A stretch of 64,000 bases of DNA from Paenacidovorax caeni (GTDB lineage Bacteria; Pseudomonadota; Gammaproteobacteria; Burkholderiales; Burkholderiaceae_C). Made by a program: the position numbers and the translations under genes. Where the stretch lies: assembly GCF_001298675.1 (NCBI RefSeq), contig NZ_CYIG01000011.1, forward strand, positions 24,145 to 88,144, in the 5' to 3' direction. Below are positions 45,883-55,259 of the stretch, piece by piece (positions within the stretch are counted from its first letter, which is position 1; the number at the start of each line of letters is the position of its first letter). The notes under the pieces were generated by a model. The model worked only from the letters and a program-made list of their open reading frames with translations, was not told the origin of the DNA and ran no database searches.

Positions 45883-47883
45883 TCACCCTTGCTGGGCAGC
45901 TTCCGGCGGTGGCCCGGCCTGCACATCGGCGCCATACAGCGCCACACGGTCGCGCCCGGCCTGCTTGGCGCGGTACAGCGCCTCGTCGGCCTGCTGGAAC
46001 AGCGTGGTCTGCGCATGTTCCTGCGGCTGGCTATCGGCCGGGCGCACGCAGGCCACGCCAACGCTGATGGTGACCTGCGCGCCACACGGGCTGGCCTGGT
46101 GCTCCAGCGCCAGTTCGCGCACGGCCTCGCGCAGGCGATGCGCCACCGCCACGGCCCGCAGTTCGTCGGAATCGGGCAGCAGCACGGCGAACTCCTCGCC
46201 GCCATAGCGCGCCGCCACCTCGCCCGCACGCTGCACCGCGCCGGCGAGCGCGTGGGCCACGCGCTGCAGGCAGCGGTCGCCCGCAACGTGGCCGTAGTGG
46301 TCGTTGTAGGCCTTGAAATAGTCCACGTCGATCATCAGCAGCGCCAACGGCATGCCGCGCAGCCGCGCCTGCTCCCACTCGCGCTGCATGGCCTCGCCCA
46401 GGGCCAGGCGGTTGGCCACCTGGGTCATCGGATCCAGGCGCACACGCTCCTCCAGCGCATCGCGGTAGCGCGCCAGCTGCTGCTCGGCCTGCTTGCGCTC
46501 GGTGATGTCCTGCACCGTACCCGTCATGCGCAGCGGATCGGCATCGGTGCCGTCGCCGTATTCACCCCACACCTGCAGCCAGCGCTGTGCGCTGTCGCTG
46601 GCACGCACAATGCGGTACTGCATGCCCAGCGGGGTGCGCGCGGCGATGGCGTCGGCGTGCACCTGCAGCACATGCGCGCGGTCCTCGGGGTGCACCATGT
46701 CCATCCACTGCTGCAGCGTCATGTACTCCTGCGGCGGCAGCCCAAAGATGGCGTGGGCCATGCTGGACATGAAGAACTTCTGGTGCTCCGCGTCGTAGGC
46801 GAAGTAGCCGGCGCTGGCGGCCTTCTGCGCGCTGTCGAGCCAGCGCATGTTGCGCTCCAGCGCCAGCTTGAGGCCACGCTCGCGCCGCCAGGCCCGCCAT
46901 TGCCACGCGGCAGCGGCGCAGCCCCCGGACAACAGCGCCAGACTGGCCAGCAGCGCCAGGGCCAGCCACTCGCCGCGCTGGGCCTCGACGAAGGCTTCGT
47001 CCACGTCGAGCTTGGACACGAGCACCCACGGCGAATCCGGCACCGCGCTGACCAAAGCCAGCACCTCCTGTCCGCGGTAGTCGCTGCCGTAGACCACGCC
47101 GCGCGCGCCCGCCACGGCCTGCACCACCACGTCGCGCCCCGGCACGATGGCCTGGCGCAGACTCAGGGGCGCGTCGCTACGGTGGCGCAGCGGGCTCACG
47201 TACACCAGTCCGTCACCATCGCGCTGCACCAGCAGCGACTCGGCCGAGCGGCTGGCACTGGGCCAGGTCTCAACCTGGGGAAACAACTGGGTGCGCGCAT
47301 CGCTCACCAGCCACACCGCGCCCAGGGGGGTATCGCCATCAAACACGGGCGCGAGCACGCCAAAAATAGCGAAGGCAAAGGCGGCATCTCGGTGCAGCTC
47401 CACCGCCACCGGCTCAGCCTGGGCCAGCGCCTGGCGCAGCGCCTGCTGCTCGGGCGGCGCCAGCGTGCCTTGCAGCGCTCCCTGCGGCCCGAGCCGCAGG
47501 GCTCCCCGAGCATCCACCCAGAAGGCGGCGCTATAGCCCCCATGCTCGACGAAGCTGCGCAGCCGTTCACGCAGCGGCTCCTGCAGCGCCTCGCTGGGCG
47601 CGGCGTGCCAGCGCGCCGCAGCCTGGGCGAACAGGCCGTCATCGGTCAGGGCAGCCGCATCGGCAATGTGCTGGCGGCGCCAGTCGGCCACGTTGCGCAC
47701 CTGCAACAGGCTGATGGCGCGCAAGCCGCCCTCGATCTGGTGGTGGTAGCGCTGCTCGCGCTGCTGGTACACACTGCGCGCGCCCCAGGCCATGGACAGC
47801 AGCAGTCCCAGCACCAGCCCGGCCAAGAGCCACCACGCCCAGCGGTGGGCGCGCAAACGGGTTGGAACGGCGGGCGCAGGCAT
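45883..47883 (-). CDS. Membrane sensor diguanylate cyclase (Cache-like, PAS, GGDEF)
   Basis: A 666-residue protein: membrane segment about 17-35, a large periplasmic sensing region (about 36-305, possibly a double Cache), a second membrane segment (about 308-330), a PAS domain (about 345-465, ending GTVQDITERKQAEQQL) and a GGDEF domain (about 490-655). The active site is GGEEF (ARYGGEEFAVLLPD), an active form. It makes cyclic di-GMP on an external signal. It stands alone on the minus strand. Confidence 0.93.
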   Translation of the reverse strand: MPAPAVPTRLRAHRWAWWLLAGLVLGLLLSMAWGARSVYQQREQRYHHQIEGGLRAISLLQVRNVADWRRQHIADAAALTDDGLFAQAAARWHAAPSEALQEPLRERLRSFVEHGGYSAAFWVDARGALRLGPQGALQGTLAPPEQQALRQALAQAEPVAVELHRDAAFAFAIFGVLAPVFDGDTPLGAVWLVSDARTQLFPQVETWPSASRSAESLLVQRDGDGLVYVSPLRHRSDAPLSLRQAIVPGRDVVVQAVAGARGVVYGSDYRGQEVLALVSAVPDSPWVLVSKLDVDEAFVEAQRGEWLALALLASLALLSGGCAAAAWQWRAWRRERGLKLALERNMRWLDSAQKAASAGYFAYDAEHQKFFMSSMAHAIFGLPPQEYMTLQQWMDMVHPEDRAHVLQVHADAIAARTPLGMQYRIVRASDSAQRWLQVWGEYGDGTDADPLRMTGTVQDITERKQAEQQLARYRDALEERVRLDPMTQVANRLALGEAMQREWEQARLRGMPLALLMIDVDYFKAYNDHYGHVAGDRCLQRVAHALAGAVQRAGEVAARYGGEEFAVLLPDSDELRAVAVAHRLREAVRELALEHQASPCGAQVTISVGVACVRPADSQPQEHAQTTLFQQADEALYRAKQAGRDRVALYGADVQAGPPPEAAQQG

Positions 47884-47966
47884 AGGGGCGACCGGCCCTG
47901 GGCCGGGAATGAAATGCAGTTTTGGCTACGATGTAGTTTCATTTTGTCGCAATTTCGGGCTCCGCC

Positions 47967-49499
47967 ATGCGCCATTCCGCACTTTCCTGGCCTCTCACGC
48001 GCCGCGCCTACCTGGCGCACACCCTGGCCCTGGCCGCTGCCCCCGCGTTGGCCGGGGCAGCGCAGCGCGCCCACCAGCGCTGGGTGGTCATCAACCTGTC
48101 GCTGGAGCCCGACAGCCTGGATCCGACCATGGCCGCTTCGGCCGCCGTGGGCGAGGTGGTGCACTACAACGTGCTGGAGGGCCTGACGCGCATCGAGGAG
48201 AACGGCAGCGTGGCGCCTCTGCTGGCGCAGCGCTGGCAGATGGATGCGCGCCAACGCACCTGCACGCTGCAGCTGCGCCAGGGCGTGCGCTTTCACGACG
48301 GCACGCCCTTCGACGCCGCAGCGGTGCGCTTCAGCTTCGAGCGCGCACGCGCGCCCGGCTCGACCAACAAGGCGCGCAAGACGCTGTTCGACAACATCGC
48401 GCACATCGCCACGCCCGACGCGCACACCGTGGTGCTGGGGCTGCACCATGCCGACGCGCACCTACCCTTCCGCCTGGGCGAGAACACGGCCGTGATCCTC
48501 AGCCCGGCGAGTGCCGGCGCCGCTGCCACCGCGCCCGTGGGCACCGGCCCGTACCGCGTGCAACAGTGGCAGCGCGGCCACAGCATCACGCTGGAGCCGG
48601 CCAGCACCTACCGCCACGCCAAAACCCTGTACATGCGCGGCGCGACATTCCGCTTCCTCTACACGCCCGAGGCGCAGGCAGCAGCCCTGCACGGCGAGGA
48701 GATGGACCTGTTCCTGCACTTCGCCACCAACTCGGTGCGTGGCCTGGTGGCCGACAGCCGCTACCAACTGCTGCTGGGCACCTCCAGCAGCAAGGGCCTG
48801 CTGGCACTGAACCACCGGCGCGCACCGCTGGCCGACCTGCGCGTGCGCCGCGCCATCACGCACGCCATCGACCGCGAGGCGTTCATCCGCACCGTATTCG
48901 AGGGGCGCGGCACCGTGATCGGCAGCCATTTCTCCCCCTCCGACCCTGGCTACGTGCACCTGGCGCACCGCTACCCGTACGACCCGGACCGCGCCCGCGC
49001 CCTGCTGCGCGAAGCGCTGGGATCGGCGCCGCTGCGCCTGTCGCTGGCGCTACCGCCACCGCCCTACGCACGCCTGGGTGGGCCAGTGCTGGCGGCCGAC
49101 CTGGAGCGCGTAGGCATCACGGTGGAGCCCCGGCCACTGGAATGGGCGCAATGGCTGGCAGGCCCGTTCAAGGGCGACTTCGACATGACGCTGATCACCC
49201 ATGTGGAGCCGCTGGACTACCCGATCTACACCGACCCGGGCTACTACTTCGGCTACGACAGCGCAGCCTTCCGGCAACTGGTGCAGCGCCATGCGCAATC
49301 CGAGAGCCCACGCGAACGTGCGCGCCTGTTCGCCCAGCTACAGCGCCACCTGGCCGAGGATGCGGTCAACGCTTGGTTGTACGCCTCGCAGGTTGGCACC
49401 GTGGTGCGCAAGGGACTGCGCGGGGTGTGGATGCACTACCCCATCTTCGTGCACGACATTGCCGCGCTGCGCTGGGAGAGCGAAGAAGATACGGCCTGA
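47967..49499 (+). CDS. ABC transporter periplasmic solute-binding protein, family 5 (peptide/nickel type)
   Basis: A 510-residue SBP_bac_5 protein. The signal (LTRRAYLAHTLALAAAPALA) has a Tat-like twin arginine. Typical family stretches include INLSLEPDSLDPTMAASAAV, LRQGVRFHDGTPFDAAAVRF, GTGPYRVQQW and DLRVRRAITHAIDREAFI. It binds oligopeptides or similar compounds. No permease or ATPase gene is adjacent, so it is an orphan or serves a transporter elsewhere. Confidence 0.9.
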   Translation: MRHSALSWPLTRRAYLAHTLALAAAPALAGAAQRAHQRWVVINLSLEPDSLDPTMAASAAVGEVVHYNVLEGLTRIEENGSVAPLLAQRWQMDARQRTCTLQLRQGVRFHDGTPFDAAAVRFSFERARAPGSTNKARKTLFDNIAHIATPDAHTVVLGLHHADAHLPFRLGENTAVILSPASAGAAATAPVGTGPYRVQQWQRGHSITLEPASTYRHAKTLYMRGATFRFLYTPEAQAAALHGEEMDLFLHFATNSVRGLVADSRYQLLLGTSSSKGLLALNHRRAPLADLRVRRAITHAIDREAFIRTVFEGRGTVIGSHFSPSDPGYVHLAHRYPYDPDRARALLREALGSAPLRLSLALPPPPYARLGGPVLAADLERVGITVEPRPLEWAQWLAGPFKGDFDMTLITHVEPLDYPIYTDPGYYFGYDSAAFRQLVQRHAQSESPRERARLFAQLQRHLAEDAVNAWLYASQVGTVVRKGLRGVWMHYPIFVHDIAALRWESEEDTA

Positions 49500-49505
49500 G
49501 TTTGC

Positions 49506-49570
49506 TATTCAATAAATAGCTGCTTGCGCTTAACAGGCAAGGTCTAGAGGCCGATTTGCATCAAAACTGA
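49506..49570 (+). repeat. Family A repeat, copy 9
   Basis: TATTCAATAAATAGCTGCTTGCGCTTAACAGGCAAGG, TCTAGAGGCCGATTTGCATC: left half-site altered, the AGAGGCC-ATTTG end well kept. It bridges two convergent gene ends; the YchJ-family stop (49561-49563) lies in its right flank. Confidence 0.75.
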
Positions 49571-49953
49571 TCGCCGTCCACGTAGTACCAACGCCCGCCT
49601 TCGCGCACGAAGCGGCTGCACTCGTGCAGGCGCACGGCGCGCCCACCGACGCGCCAGCGGGCGACGAACTCGACCTCGGCGCTGTCCGGGCCCGTGGACT
49701 GGTGGCGGCGCACCTCCAGGCCCAGCCACTTCGCACCCGTGTCAAAGTCGATGGCGGGGGGACGGCGTGACGCATGCCAGGTGGCGAGCAGGTAGTCGCC
49801 GCGCTCGCCCACAAAGGCGCTGTAGCGCGAGCGCATGAGGCGCTCGGCATCGGGCGCATCCGCCTTGCCCTCCAGAAAGCGCCCACAGCAAGCCACCAGG
49901 GGCGCGCCGCTGCCGCAGGGGCAAGCGGTCTCGGCGGGTGGGCGGCGGCTCAT
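49561..49953 (-). CDS. YchJ-family SEC-C motif protein
   Basis: A 130-residue protein. The N-terminal zinc-binding SEC-C-like motif is CPCGSGAPLVACCGRFLEG, followed by the YchJ core (ERLMRSRYSAFVGERGDYLL, LEVRRHQSTGPDSAEVEFVA and SRFVREGGRWYYVDG). Function is not established for the family. Its ATG overlaps the DUF4197 stop (ATGA). The C-terminal DQF and the stop lie at the edge of a family A repeat. Confidence 0.9.
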   Translation of the reverse strand: MSRRPPAETACPCGSGAPLVACCGRFLEGKADAPDAERLMRSRYSAFVGERGDYLLATWHASRRPPAIDFDTGAKWLGLEVRRHQSTGPDSAEVEFVARWRVGGRAVRLHECSRFVREGGRWYYVDGDQF

Positions 49954-50651
49954 CGCGCGCCAAAGACTTTTTGCAGCAGGGCGCTGCCGGTGCCCACCGG
50001 GTCCTTGCGAATCTTGCGCTCTTCCTCGCCGATCATGAAGTACAGGCCATCCAGCGTCTTGCCGGTCACGTACTGCTGCAAATTGGCGTCCTCGGGCTTG
50101 AGCAGGCCAAGACCGGCAGCCTTGCCGGCGAAAGCGTTGTACTGCTGCGCCAGGCCCACCTTGTCGGTGGCCTGGGTGACCACGGGCAGAAAGCGCTCGC
50201 CCAGCGGCGCGCGCGTCTTGCTGGCGAAGAACTGCGTCACGGCGGTGTCGCCGCCGGTGAGGATGTTCTTCGCGTCCTGCACGCTCATGCTTTGCACGGC
50301 GCCCACGAGCAGATCCTTGCCCATGGGCACAGCGGTCTCGGCGGCGCGGTTGATGGTGGTGACCAGCTCGTCGATGCGCTGGCCCTGGCCGAAGCGGCGC
50401 ATCAGCTTGGCGGCGTCTTCAAGCTGCCCCGGCAGGCCGATGCGTACCTGCGGGTTGCCCAGAAAGCCGTCGGTGCGCCCCAGCAGATCCACCGCCACCT
50501 CGGCGCCGCGCGCCAGCGCCGCCTTGACGCCGCTGGCCGCGTCGGCATTGGACAGCTGAGACAGCGACACGGCCAGCGCCCGCTGGTGCGCTGCCAGCAG
50601 CAGCAGGCCGAGCGCGCTGGCTCGGTGGATGAATGCGCGACGAGACGACAT
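49950..50651 (-). CDS. DUF4197 exported protein
   Basis: A 233-residue protein with a Tat-like signal (MSSRRAFIHRASALGLLLLA, cut near ALA). The mature part has the DUF4197 pattern (GVKAALARGAEVAVDLLGR, DAKNILTGGDTAVTQFFASK and LDGLYFMIGEEERKIRKDP). Function unknown. ATG at 50649-50651; cotranscribed with the YchJ-family gene. Confidence 0.85.
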   Translation of the reverse strand: MSSRRAFIHRASALGLLLLAAHQRALAVSLSQLSNADAASGVKAALARGAEVAVDLLGRTDGFLGNPQVRIGLPGQLEDAAKLMRRFGQGQRIDELVTTINRAAETAVPMGKDLLVGAVQSMSVQDAKNILTGGDTAVTQFFASKTRAPLGERFLPVVTQATDKVGLAQQYNAFAGKAAGLGLLKPEDANLQQYVTGKTLDGLYFMIGEEERKIRKDPVGTGSALLQKVFGAR

Positions 50652-50719
50652 GGAAAAGCCCCCCAAGGGTTCAGCAAAGAGCGCCATTCTTGCAGAACCC
50701 GCGGCACGTCGCGGACTGG

Positions 50720-51868
50720 TTAGCCGTGCGCCCTGCCGACGATCAGCGTGTCGAGCCTGCCGATGGCCTTGAGCGACTTGTTGGCATAGGGCAGCTTGTG
50801 CAGCACGTAGCGCATGGCGTTGAGGCGCGCGCGTTTCTTGCAATCGCTCTTGACCACGGTCCAGGGCGAATCGGCCGTGTCGGTCTCGAAGAACATGGCC
50901 TCCTTGGCGCGGGTGTAGTCATCCCACTTATCCAGCGAGGCCAGGTCCACGGGGCTGAGCTTCCACTGCTTCAGCGGATGGATCTCGCGCTCCTTGAAAC
51001 GCCGGCGCTGCTCGGCGCGCGTGACGGAGAACCAGAACTTGACCACGTGGATGCCGCTGCGCACCAGGTGGCGCTCGAACTCGGGCGCCTGGTGCATGAA
51101 CTCGTGGTACTCGGCGTCGGAGCAAAAGCCCATGACGCGCTCGACGCCCGCGCGGTTGTACCAGCTGCGGTCGAACAGCACGATCTCGCCCGCCGTGGGC
51201 AGGTGCTGGATGTAGCGCTGGAAGTACCACTGCCCGCGCTCCACCTCACTGGGCTTTTCCAGCGCCACCACACGCGCACCGCGCGGGTTCAGGTGTTCCA
51301 TGAAGCGTTTGATGGTGCCGCCTTTGCCCGCGGCGTCACGCCCCTCGAACAGGATCACGACGCGCTGCCCGGTCTCCTTCACCCAGGCCTGCAGCTTGAG
51401 CAGCTCCACCTGCAGGTTGTACTTCTGCGCCTCGTAGGTGGCGCGGCGCATGAGGTGCTTGTAGGGGTAGCCGCCCTCGCGCCAGTCGTCGGCCAGCTCA
51501 TCGTCGGGATGGCCTTTGAACAGCGGCGTCTCGCTGCCTTCCTCGCTGCCCAGCAGCACCTGGCGCAGCATCTGGCGGTCGTCCTCCGAGGCGCCCTCAA
51601 TCAGGGCGCGCAAGGCGGCCGCGCGCTGCTGCGACGGCACAGCATCGCGCTCCAGCAGTGCCTGCACCACCGCCAGGCGCCGCCCCTGTGCCGCCTGCGT
51701 GGCCTCGGCCTGGGCGTGGCGCGGTAAGGCCTTGGGGCTGAGCGTGGGCAGGGTATCGCCCTGCCGTACGGTGCGCGGCTGGGCGCGCTTGCGCCGGGGC
51801 GCGGAAGAGGGAGTAGTGGTGGCAGTGGGAGCCACAGAAGGCGAGGGTGCGGGGGTGGAAGCGGTCAT
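50720..51868 (-). CDS. ppk2: Polyphosphate kinase 2 (PPK2 class I)
   Basis: A 382-residue kinase that phosphorylates GDP/ADP from polyphosphate, or the reverse. Walker A is FEGRDAAGKGGTIKRF and Walker B/lid FDRSWYNRAGVERVMGF. The C-terminal PPK2 core includes SPVDLASLDKWDDYTRAKEA and TVVKSDCKKRARLNAMRYVL. The first about 90 residues are low-complexity and variable. It is divergent from the ImmA-like gene and links the cell to polyphosphate storage, next to PHA metabolism elsewhere in the window. Confidence 0.95.
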   Translation of the reverse strand: MTASTPAPSPSVAPTATTTPSSAPRRKRAQPRTVRQGDTLPTLSPKALPRHAQAEATQAAQGRRLAVVQALLERDAVPSQQRAAALRALIEGASEDDRQMLRQVLLGSEEGSETPLFKGHPDDELADDWREGGYPYKHLMRRATYEAQKYNLQVELLKLQAWVKETGQRVVILFEGRDAAGKGGTIKRFMEHLNPRGARVVALEKPSEVERGQWYFQRYIQHLPTAGEIVLFDRSWYNRAGVERVMGFCSDAEYHEFMHQAPEFERHLVRSGIHVVKFWFSVTRAEQRRRFKEREIHPLKQWKLSPVDLASLDKWDDYTRAKEAMFFETDTADSPWTVVKSDCKKRARLNAMRYVLHKLPYANKSLKAIGRLDTLIVGRAHG

Positions 51869-51976
51869 GGTTGAAAGCCCATCGGGGGAATGCGTGTCAC
51901 CATTTTGTCACCGTGGTTTTCGCTGCTCCAATTGCGGCAAACCCACCCGCGCTGCACGGCACAGATAATCTGGGCC

Positions 51977-52501
51977 ATGAGCTTGTTCGCGGAAGGCATT
52001 CTCAACACCCACTGGGACCAGTCCGTGCCCGTCAACCTGGCACATATCGCCAAGGCCATGGGCATCGCCGTGGCCGTGGGGGACACCGGCGCGGCCTGCG
52101 CGGTGCTGGAGATTTCGCGTCAGCGCAAGGCGCGTATCACCATCAATGCCTCGCACAGCTTCATGCGCCAGCGCTACGGCGTGGCGCACGCCCTGGGCCA
52201 CATCGCGCTGCACCACCTGCGCCCCGGCATGCGCCGCGAGATCATGGTGTCGGAAAGCTACCACGTGGACTACAGCCTGCGCATGGAGAGCGAAGCCAAC
52301 GATTTCGCGCTGCGCCTGCTCATTCCGACGCAGGTGCTGCAGTTCACCCTGACCGAGGGCCACGCCGAAAGCCTGCAGGAGCTGGCCCATCTGTTCGAGG
52401 TGCCGGACATCCTGGTCAAACAGCGCCTGGCCGACCTGGACCTGCGCCTGCCGCAGCCGCTGGTGCGGCAGTTGCAGGCACAGGTGCGCCGGGATGACTG
52501 A
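51977..52501 (+). CDS. ImmA/IrrE-like protein with a degenerate HExxH (HALGH)
   Basis: A 174-residue protein of the ImmA/IrrE metallopeptidase fold. The metal helix reads RQRYGVAHALGHIALHH: His71 and His75 are kept, but the catalytic Glu of HExxH is Ala72 (codon GCC). The downstream third-ligand segment MESEANDFALRLLIP (Glu104/Glu106) is intact. It is therefore predicted to bind metal but to lack normal peptidase activity. The start MSLFAEGILN is chosen; no phage genes or helix-turn-helix partner are adjacent. It could be a regulator or an inactive homologue. Confidence 0.85.
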   Translation: MSLFAEGILNTHWDQSVPVNLAHIAKAMGIAVAVGDTGAACAVLEISRQRKARITINASHSFMRQRYGVAHALGHIALHHLRPGMRREIMVSESYHVDYSLRMESEANDFALRLLIPTQVLQFTLTEGHAESLQELAHLFEVPDILVKQRLADLDLRLPQPLVRQLQAQVRRDD

Positions 52502-52552
52502 GCCGGACCGCAACACCATGCGCCGCCACCGCGGCGCCACAGAGGAGGAGCC

Positions 52553-53050
52553 ATGCTGGCCCTGAGCGTCCCCTGGTGGGAATTCGTCGTGCGCGCGCTG
52601 GTGGTCTATGCCTTCCTGCTGGTGTTCCTGCGCGTCACCGGGCGGCGGCAGGTGGGGCAGTACGCACCGTTCGACCTGGTGCTGCTGCTCATCCTCTCGA
52701 ATGCGGTGCAGAACTCCATGAATGCGGGTGACAACTCGCTGGTGGGCGGGCTGATTTCCGCCGCCACGCTGCTGCTGTGCCACACGCTGATCGCCCGGCT
52801 GAGCTACCGCTTTCCGCGCCTGGGGCGCTGGATAGACGGGCGCCCGCGCGTGCTGGTGCAAGGCGGTGTAGTCAACGCTCAGGTGATGCGCGAGGAAGCG
52901 CTGACGCCAGACGACGTGGCAGCGGCCCTGCGCTCGGCCGGATGCCTGCATGCCCACGAAGTGGAACGCGCCACCATCGAAACCAACGGGCAGATTACCG
53001 TCGTGTTGCGGCGGCGCAGCGCAACGCAAAACCCCAACGGGAATTGCTGA
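52553..53050 (+). CDS. DUF421 (YetF-like) membrane protein
   Basis: A 165-residue protein with three N-terminal membrane segments (to about residue 80) and a cytoplasmic C-terminal domain. RVTGRRQVGQYAPFDLVLLL and LSNAVQNSMNAGDNSLVGG are family signatures, and the C-terminal part has the VLVQGGVVNAQVMREEALTP strand pattern. AGGAGG lies just before the ATG. Function unknown. Confidence 0.9.
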   Translation: MLALSVPWWEFVVRALVVYAFLLVFLRVTGRRQVGQYAPFDLVLLLILSNAVQNSMNAGDNSLVGGLISAATLLLCHTLIARLSYRFPRLGRWIDGRPRVLVQGGVVNAQVMREEALTPDDVAAALRSAGCLHAHEVERATIETNGQITVVLRRRSATQNPNGNC

Positions 53051-53109
53051 CCCGACACCCCATCACCCATCGGCCACGCCCTCCCACTGTCGCCAGGAAA
53101 AGGGGGCTT

Positions 53110-53167
53110 GTGATCAAAAAAGCCTGGAGGAACCAGCCGTAAAGCGCAAGAAGCTATCAAAACAGAA
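53110..53167 (-). repeat. Family A repeat, copy 10 (degenerate)
   Basis: GTTTTGATAGCTTCTTGCGCTT on the minus strand, TACGGCTGGTTCC and a TTTTTTGATCA end. Half-sites are altered but length and block order match. Located between the DUF421 gene and the end of the LytTR regulator. Confidence 0.65.
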
Positions 53168-53192
53168 GCAAAAATGCGCCAAAGGCACACCC

Positions 53193-53972
53193 CTACCGCC
53201 CCAGCAGCCGCGCCCGCACCTCCGCCGTATAGGTACGCCCCACCCGAACTACCGTGCCATCGGCCAGCACCACCGCGAGGGACGAGAAGGCCCCCACCGC
53301 CAGCCGATGGACCGCGCCGATGCGCACCAGGGTGCTGCGGTGGATGCGCAAGAAGTCCTGCGCGGGCAGCCGCTGCGCCAACTCCGACAGGCTGGCGCTG
53401 TACAGGTATTCGCGGCCATCGGCGTGGATGCGTGCGTAGTCGCGCTCGGCCTGGATGCGGGTGATGCTGGCGGCGGCGATGCGCACGTGCTGGCCCTGGG
53501 TCTTGACCCACAGCTCGGCCAGGCCGCGCGGCTGCGACGCTGCGGTGCGCAGATTGGCGATGACCTCCTGCAGCTGCGCGATCCGCTGCGCGCTGGCGCG
53601 CTGGGCTACGGCCTGGCGGGCGCGCTCCAGCGCGAGCTGGAAGCGCCCCGGCTCGATGGGCTTGGTGATGTAGTCGGTGGCGCTGGCGTCGAAGGCCTGG
53701 AGGGCTTGGTCGTCAAAGGCGGTGATGAAGACGGCCACCGGCGGCGCGGGCTGGCCCTGCAGGCGGGCCAGCAGATCGAACCCGGTGCCGCCGGGCATCT
53801 GGATGTCCAGCAGCAGGATGTGCGCATCGAACCGATCCAGCCGTTCCAGCGCCTGCGGCACGTGGGCCGCCTCTTCGATGGCGCCGACCCACGGCAGCGC
53901 GCGCAGCAGCCGCGCCACGCGCCGCCGGGCAAGCGGCTCGTCGTCCACCACCAGCACGTTGAGCGGCGTCAT
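53193..53972 (-). CDS. LytTR-family response regulator
   Basis: A 259-residue response regulator. The receiver domain (1 to about 125) has the acid pair VVDDEP, the phosphoacceptor Asp in ILLLDIQMPGGTGF and Lys in DYITKPIEP. The C-terminal LytTR DNA-binding domain (about 155-255) has the typical RIQAERDYARIHADGREYLY and FLRIHRSTLVRI. It is encoded with the histidine kinase upstream (ATGA overlap) and resembles AlgR/LytR-type pairs. Confidence 0.94.
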   Translation of the reverse strand: MTPLNVLVVDDEPLARRRVARLLRALPWVGAIEEAAHVPQALERLDRFDAHILLLDIQMPGGTGFDLLARLQGQPAPPVAVFITAFDDQALQAFDASATDYITKPIEPGRFQLALERARQAVAQRASAQRIAQLQEVIANLRTAASQPRGLAELWVKTQGQHVRIAAASITRIQAERDYARIHADGREYLYSASLSELAQRLPAQDFLRIHRSTLVRIGAVHRLAVGAFSSLAVVLADGTVVRVGRTYTAEVRARLLGR

Positions 53973-55066
53973 GCGGCCTTCCAGGGCAGCTCGATCTCGG
54001 CCCGGAAATGGGTGCCGCTGCCCGTATCGACGCGCAAGGCCCCCGCCTCGCCGAAGCGCACGCGGATGCGCTCGGCCACATTGCGCAGGCCGATGCCGAA
54101 CCCGGCGGCTTCGGTGCGGCGCGGGGCGTTGGCGTCCAGGTCGTTTTCCACCGCCAGCCATAGGCGCTCGTTGCGCCGCCGGGCGCTGATGCGGATGCGG
54201 GTGTGCGCCAGCGAGGGGCCCACGCCATGCTTGATGGCGTTCTCGATCAGGGGCTGCAGCAGCAGGCTGGGCACCAGCGCCTGGAGCGCCTCGGCGGGCG
54301 CGTCAATGGTGAAGTCCATGCGGTCGCAATAGCGCTCGCGCTCGATCGCGAGGTAGTCCTGCTGGAGCGCGAGTTCGTCTGCCAGGGGCACGTCGTGCAG
54401 GGGGTCGAGTGACAAGGTGGTGCGCAGGAACGTGGAGAGCGACAGCACCATGCGCCCGGCCTGCGCGGCCGATCCTTCCTCGATCAACCCGGCGATGGAG
54501 TTGAGGGTGTTGAACAGGAAGTGCGGGTTGATCTGGTAGCGCAGCGCGCGCATTTGGGCGGACAGCGCTTCCTCGCGGGCAGCGGCCAGCCGGCGTTCGC
54601 GGTCATTGAGTTCAAAACTGAAGAGGAGGCTGATGAACAGGCAAGACCAGCCAAAGAACAAGGCCGCGCCCAGGGCCGTTTCGTTGATGAAGTTGCTCCA
54701 CTGGTACGCCGCCTGGGTGGCATAGCCCCATGCGGCCCACACCGGCGCCGCTGCCAGCGAGATGATGAAGGCAACCACGATGAACACCGGCAGCGAACTT
54801 TCCGCCGGCCCGCGGCGCTGCGCCCACTGGTGCAGGCGGAACAAGGCGTAAGAAATAGCGCTGGCGACCAGCCACCCCGATCCGTACCGCAGAAACTTTT
54901 CCGCCAGGTACATGGCGTGCCGGGCATATGCCGTGAAATCCGTGATTTTCAGAACATAGAGAACGGCCGACGCCAGGAACGCGCCGCCCCAGAAGACCAA
55001 ACCGAATCGGATGTGGGCCTGGCGGATGGCGCATTCAGCAGGAGATCGTTGCGTCATGGGGGGCAT
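53969..55066 (-). CDS. LytS/AlgZ-type sensor histidine kinase
   Basis: A 365-residue membrane kinase with four membrane segments (about 20-155) and a His_kinase domain. The phospho-His is in RYQINPHFLFNTLNSIAGLI, and the ATPase N-box reads LLLQPLIENAIKHGV with GFGIGLRNVAERIRVRFG as the G2 box. There is no periplasmic sensing domain, so it may sense the membrane. ATG at 55064-55066 (AAGGA upstream) is preferred over ATG 55057. It partners the LytTR regulator. Confidence 0.93.
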   Translation of the reverse strand: MPPMTQRSPAECAIRQAHIRFGLVFWGGAFLASAVLYVLKITDFTAYARHAMYLAEKFLRYGSGWLVASAISYALFRLHQWAQRRGPAESSLPVFIVVAFIISLAAAPVWAAWGYATQAAYQWSNFINETALGAALFFGWSCLFISLLFSFELNDRERRLAAAREEALSAQMRALRYQINPHFLFNTLNSIAGLIEEGSAAQAGRMVLSLSTFLRTTLSLDPLHDVPLADELALQQDYLAIERERYCDRMDFTIDAPAEALQALVPSLLLQPLIENAIKHGVGPSLAHTRIRISARRRNERLWLAVENDLDANAPRRTEAAGFGIGLRNVAERIRVRFGEAGALRVDTGSGTHFRAEIELPWKAA

Positions 55067-55259
55067 GGTGTGTGGCTTCCTTGCGCCAATGGTAGGCAGC
55101 GCCCGCCCTCGCTGCCTGGCGCTCGTCGGTTTTTCCCAGCCATCCGTCGAAATCCCTGGCGGCCCGTCGGCACAAGCCCGCCATTGGCAGTTTGGCGCAC
55201 CGCGAGCGTGGAGAAGCTTTCTATGCTTTTCGGTAAACCCTTCCACTCCGAAAGCAACC

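Noticed and set aside
51890..51976. Upstream extension of the ImmA-like gene (start at 51890)
   Set aside because: The added 29 residues are not conserved in style and lie in the divergent promoter region; MSLFAEG at 51977 fits the fold start.
51977..53050. Phage or toxin-antitoxin island around the ImmA-like gene
   Set aside because: Neighbours are PPK2, DUF421 and a two-component system with the same base composition; no integrase, phage structural gene or HTH partner.
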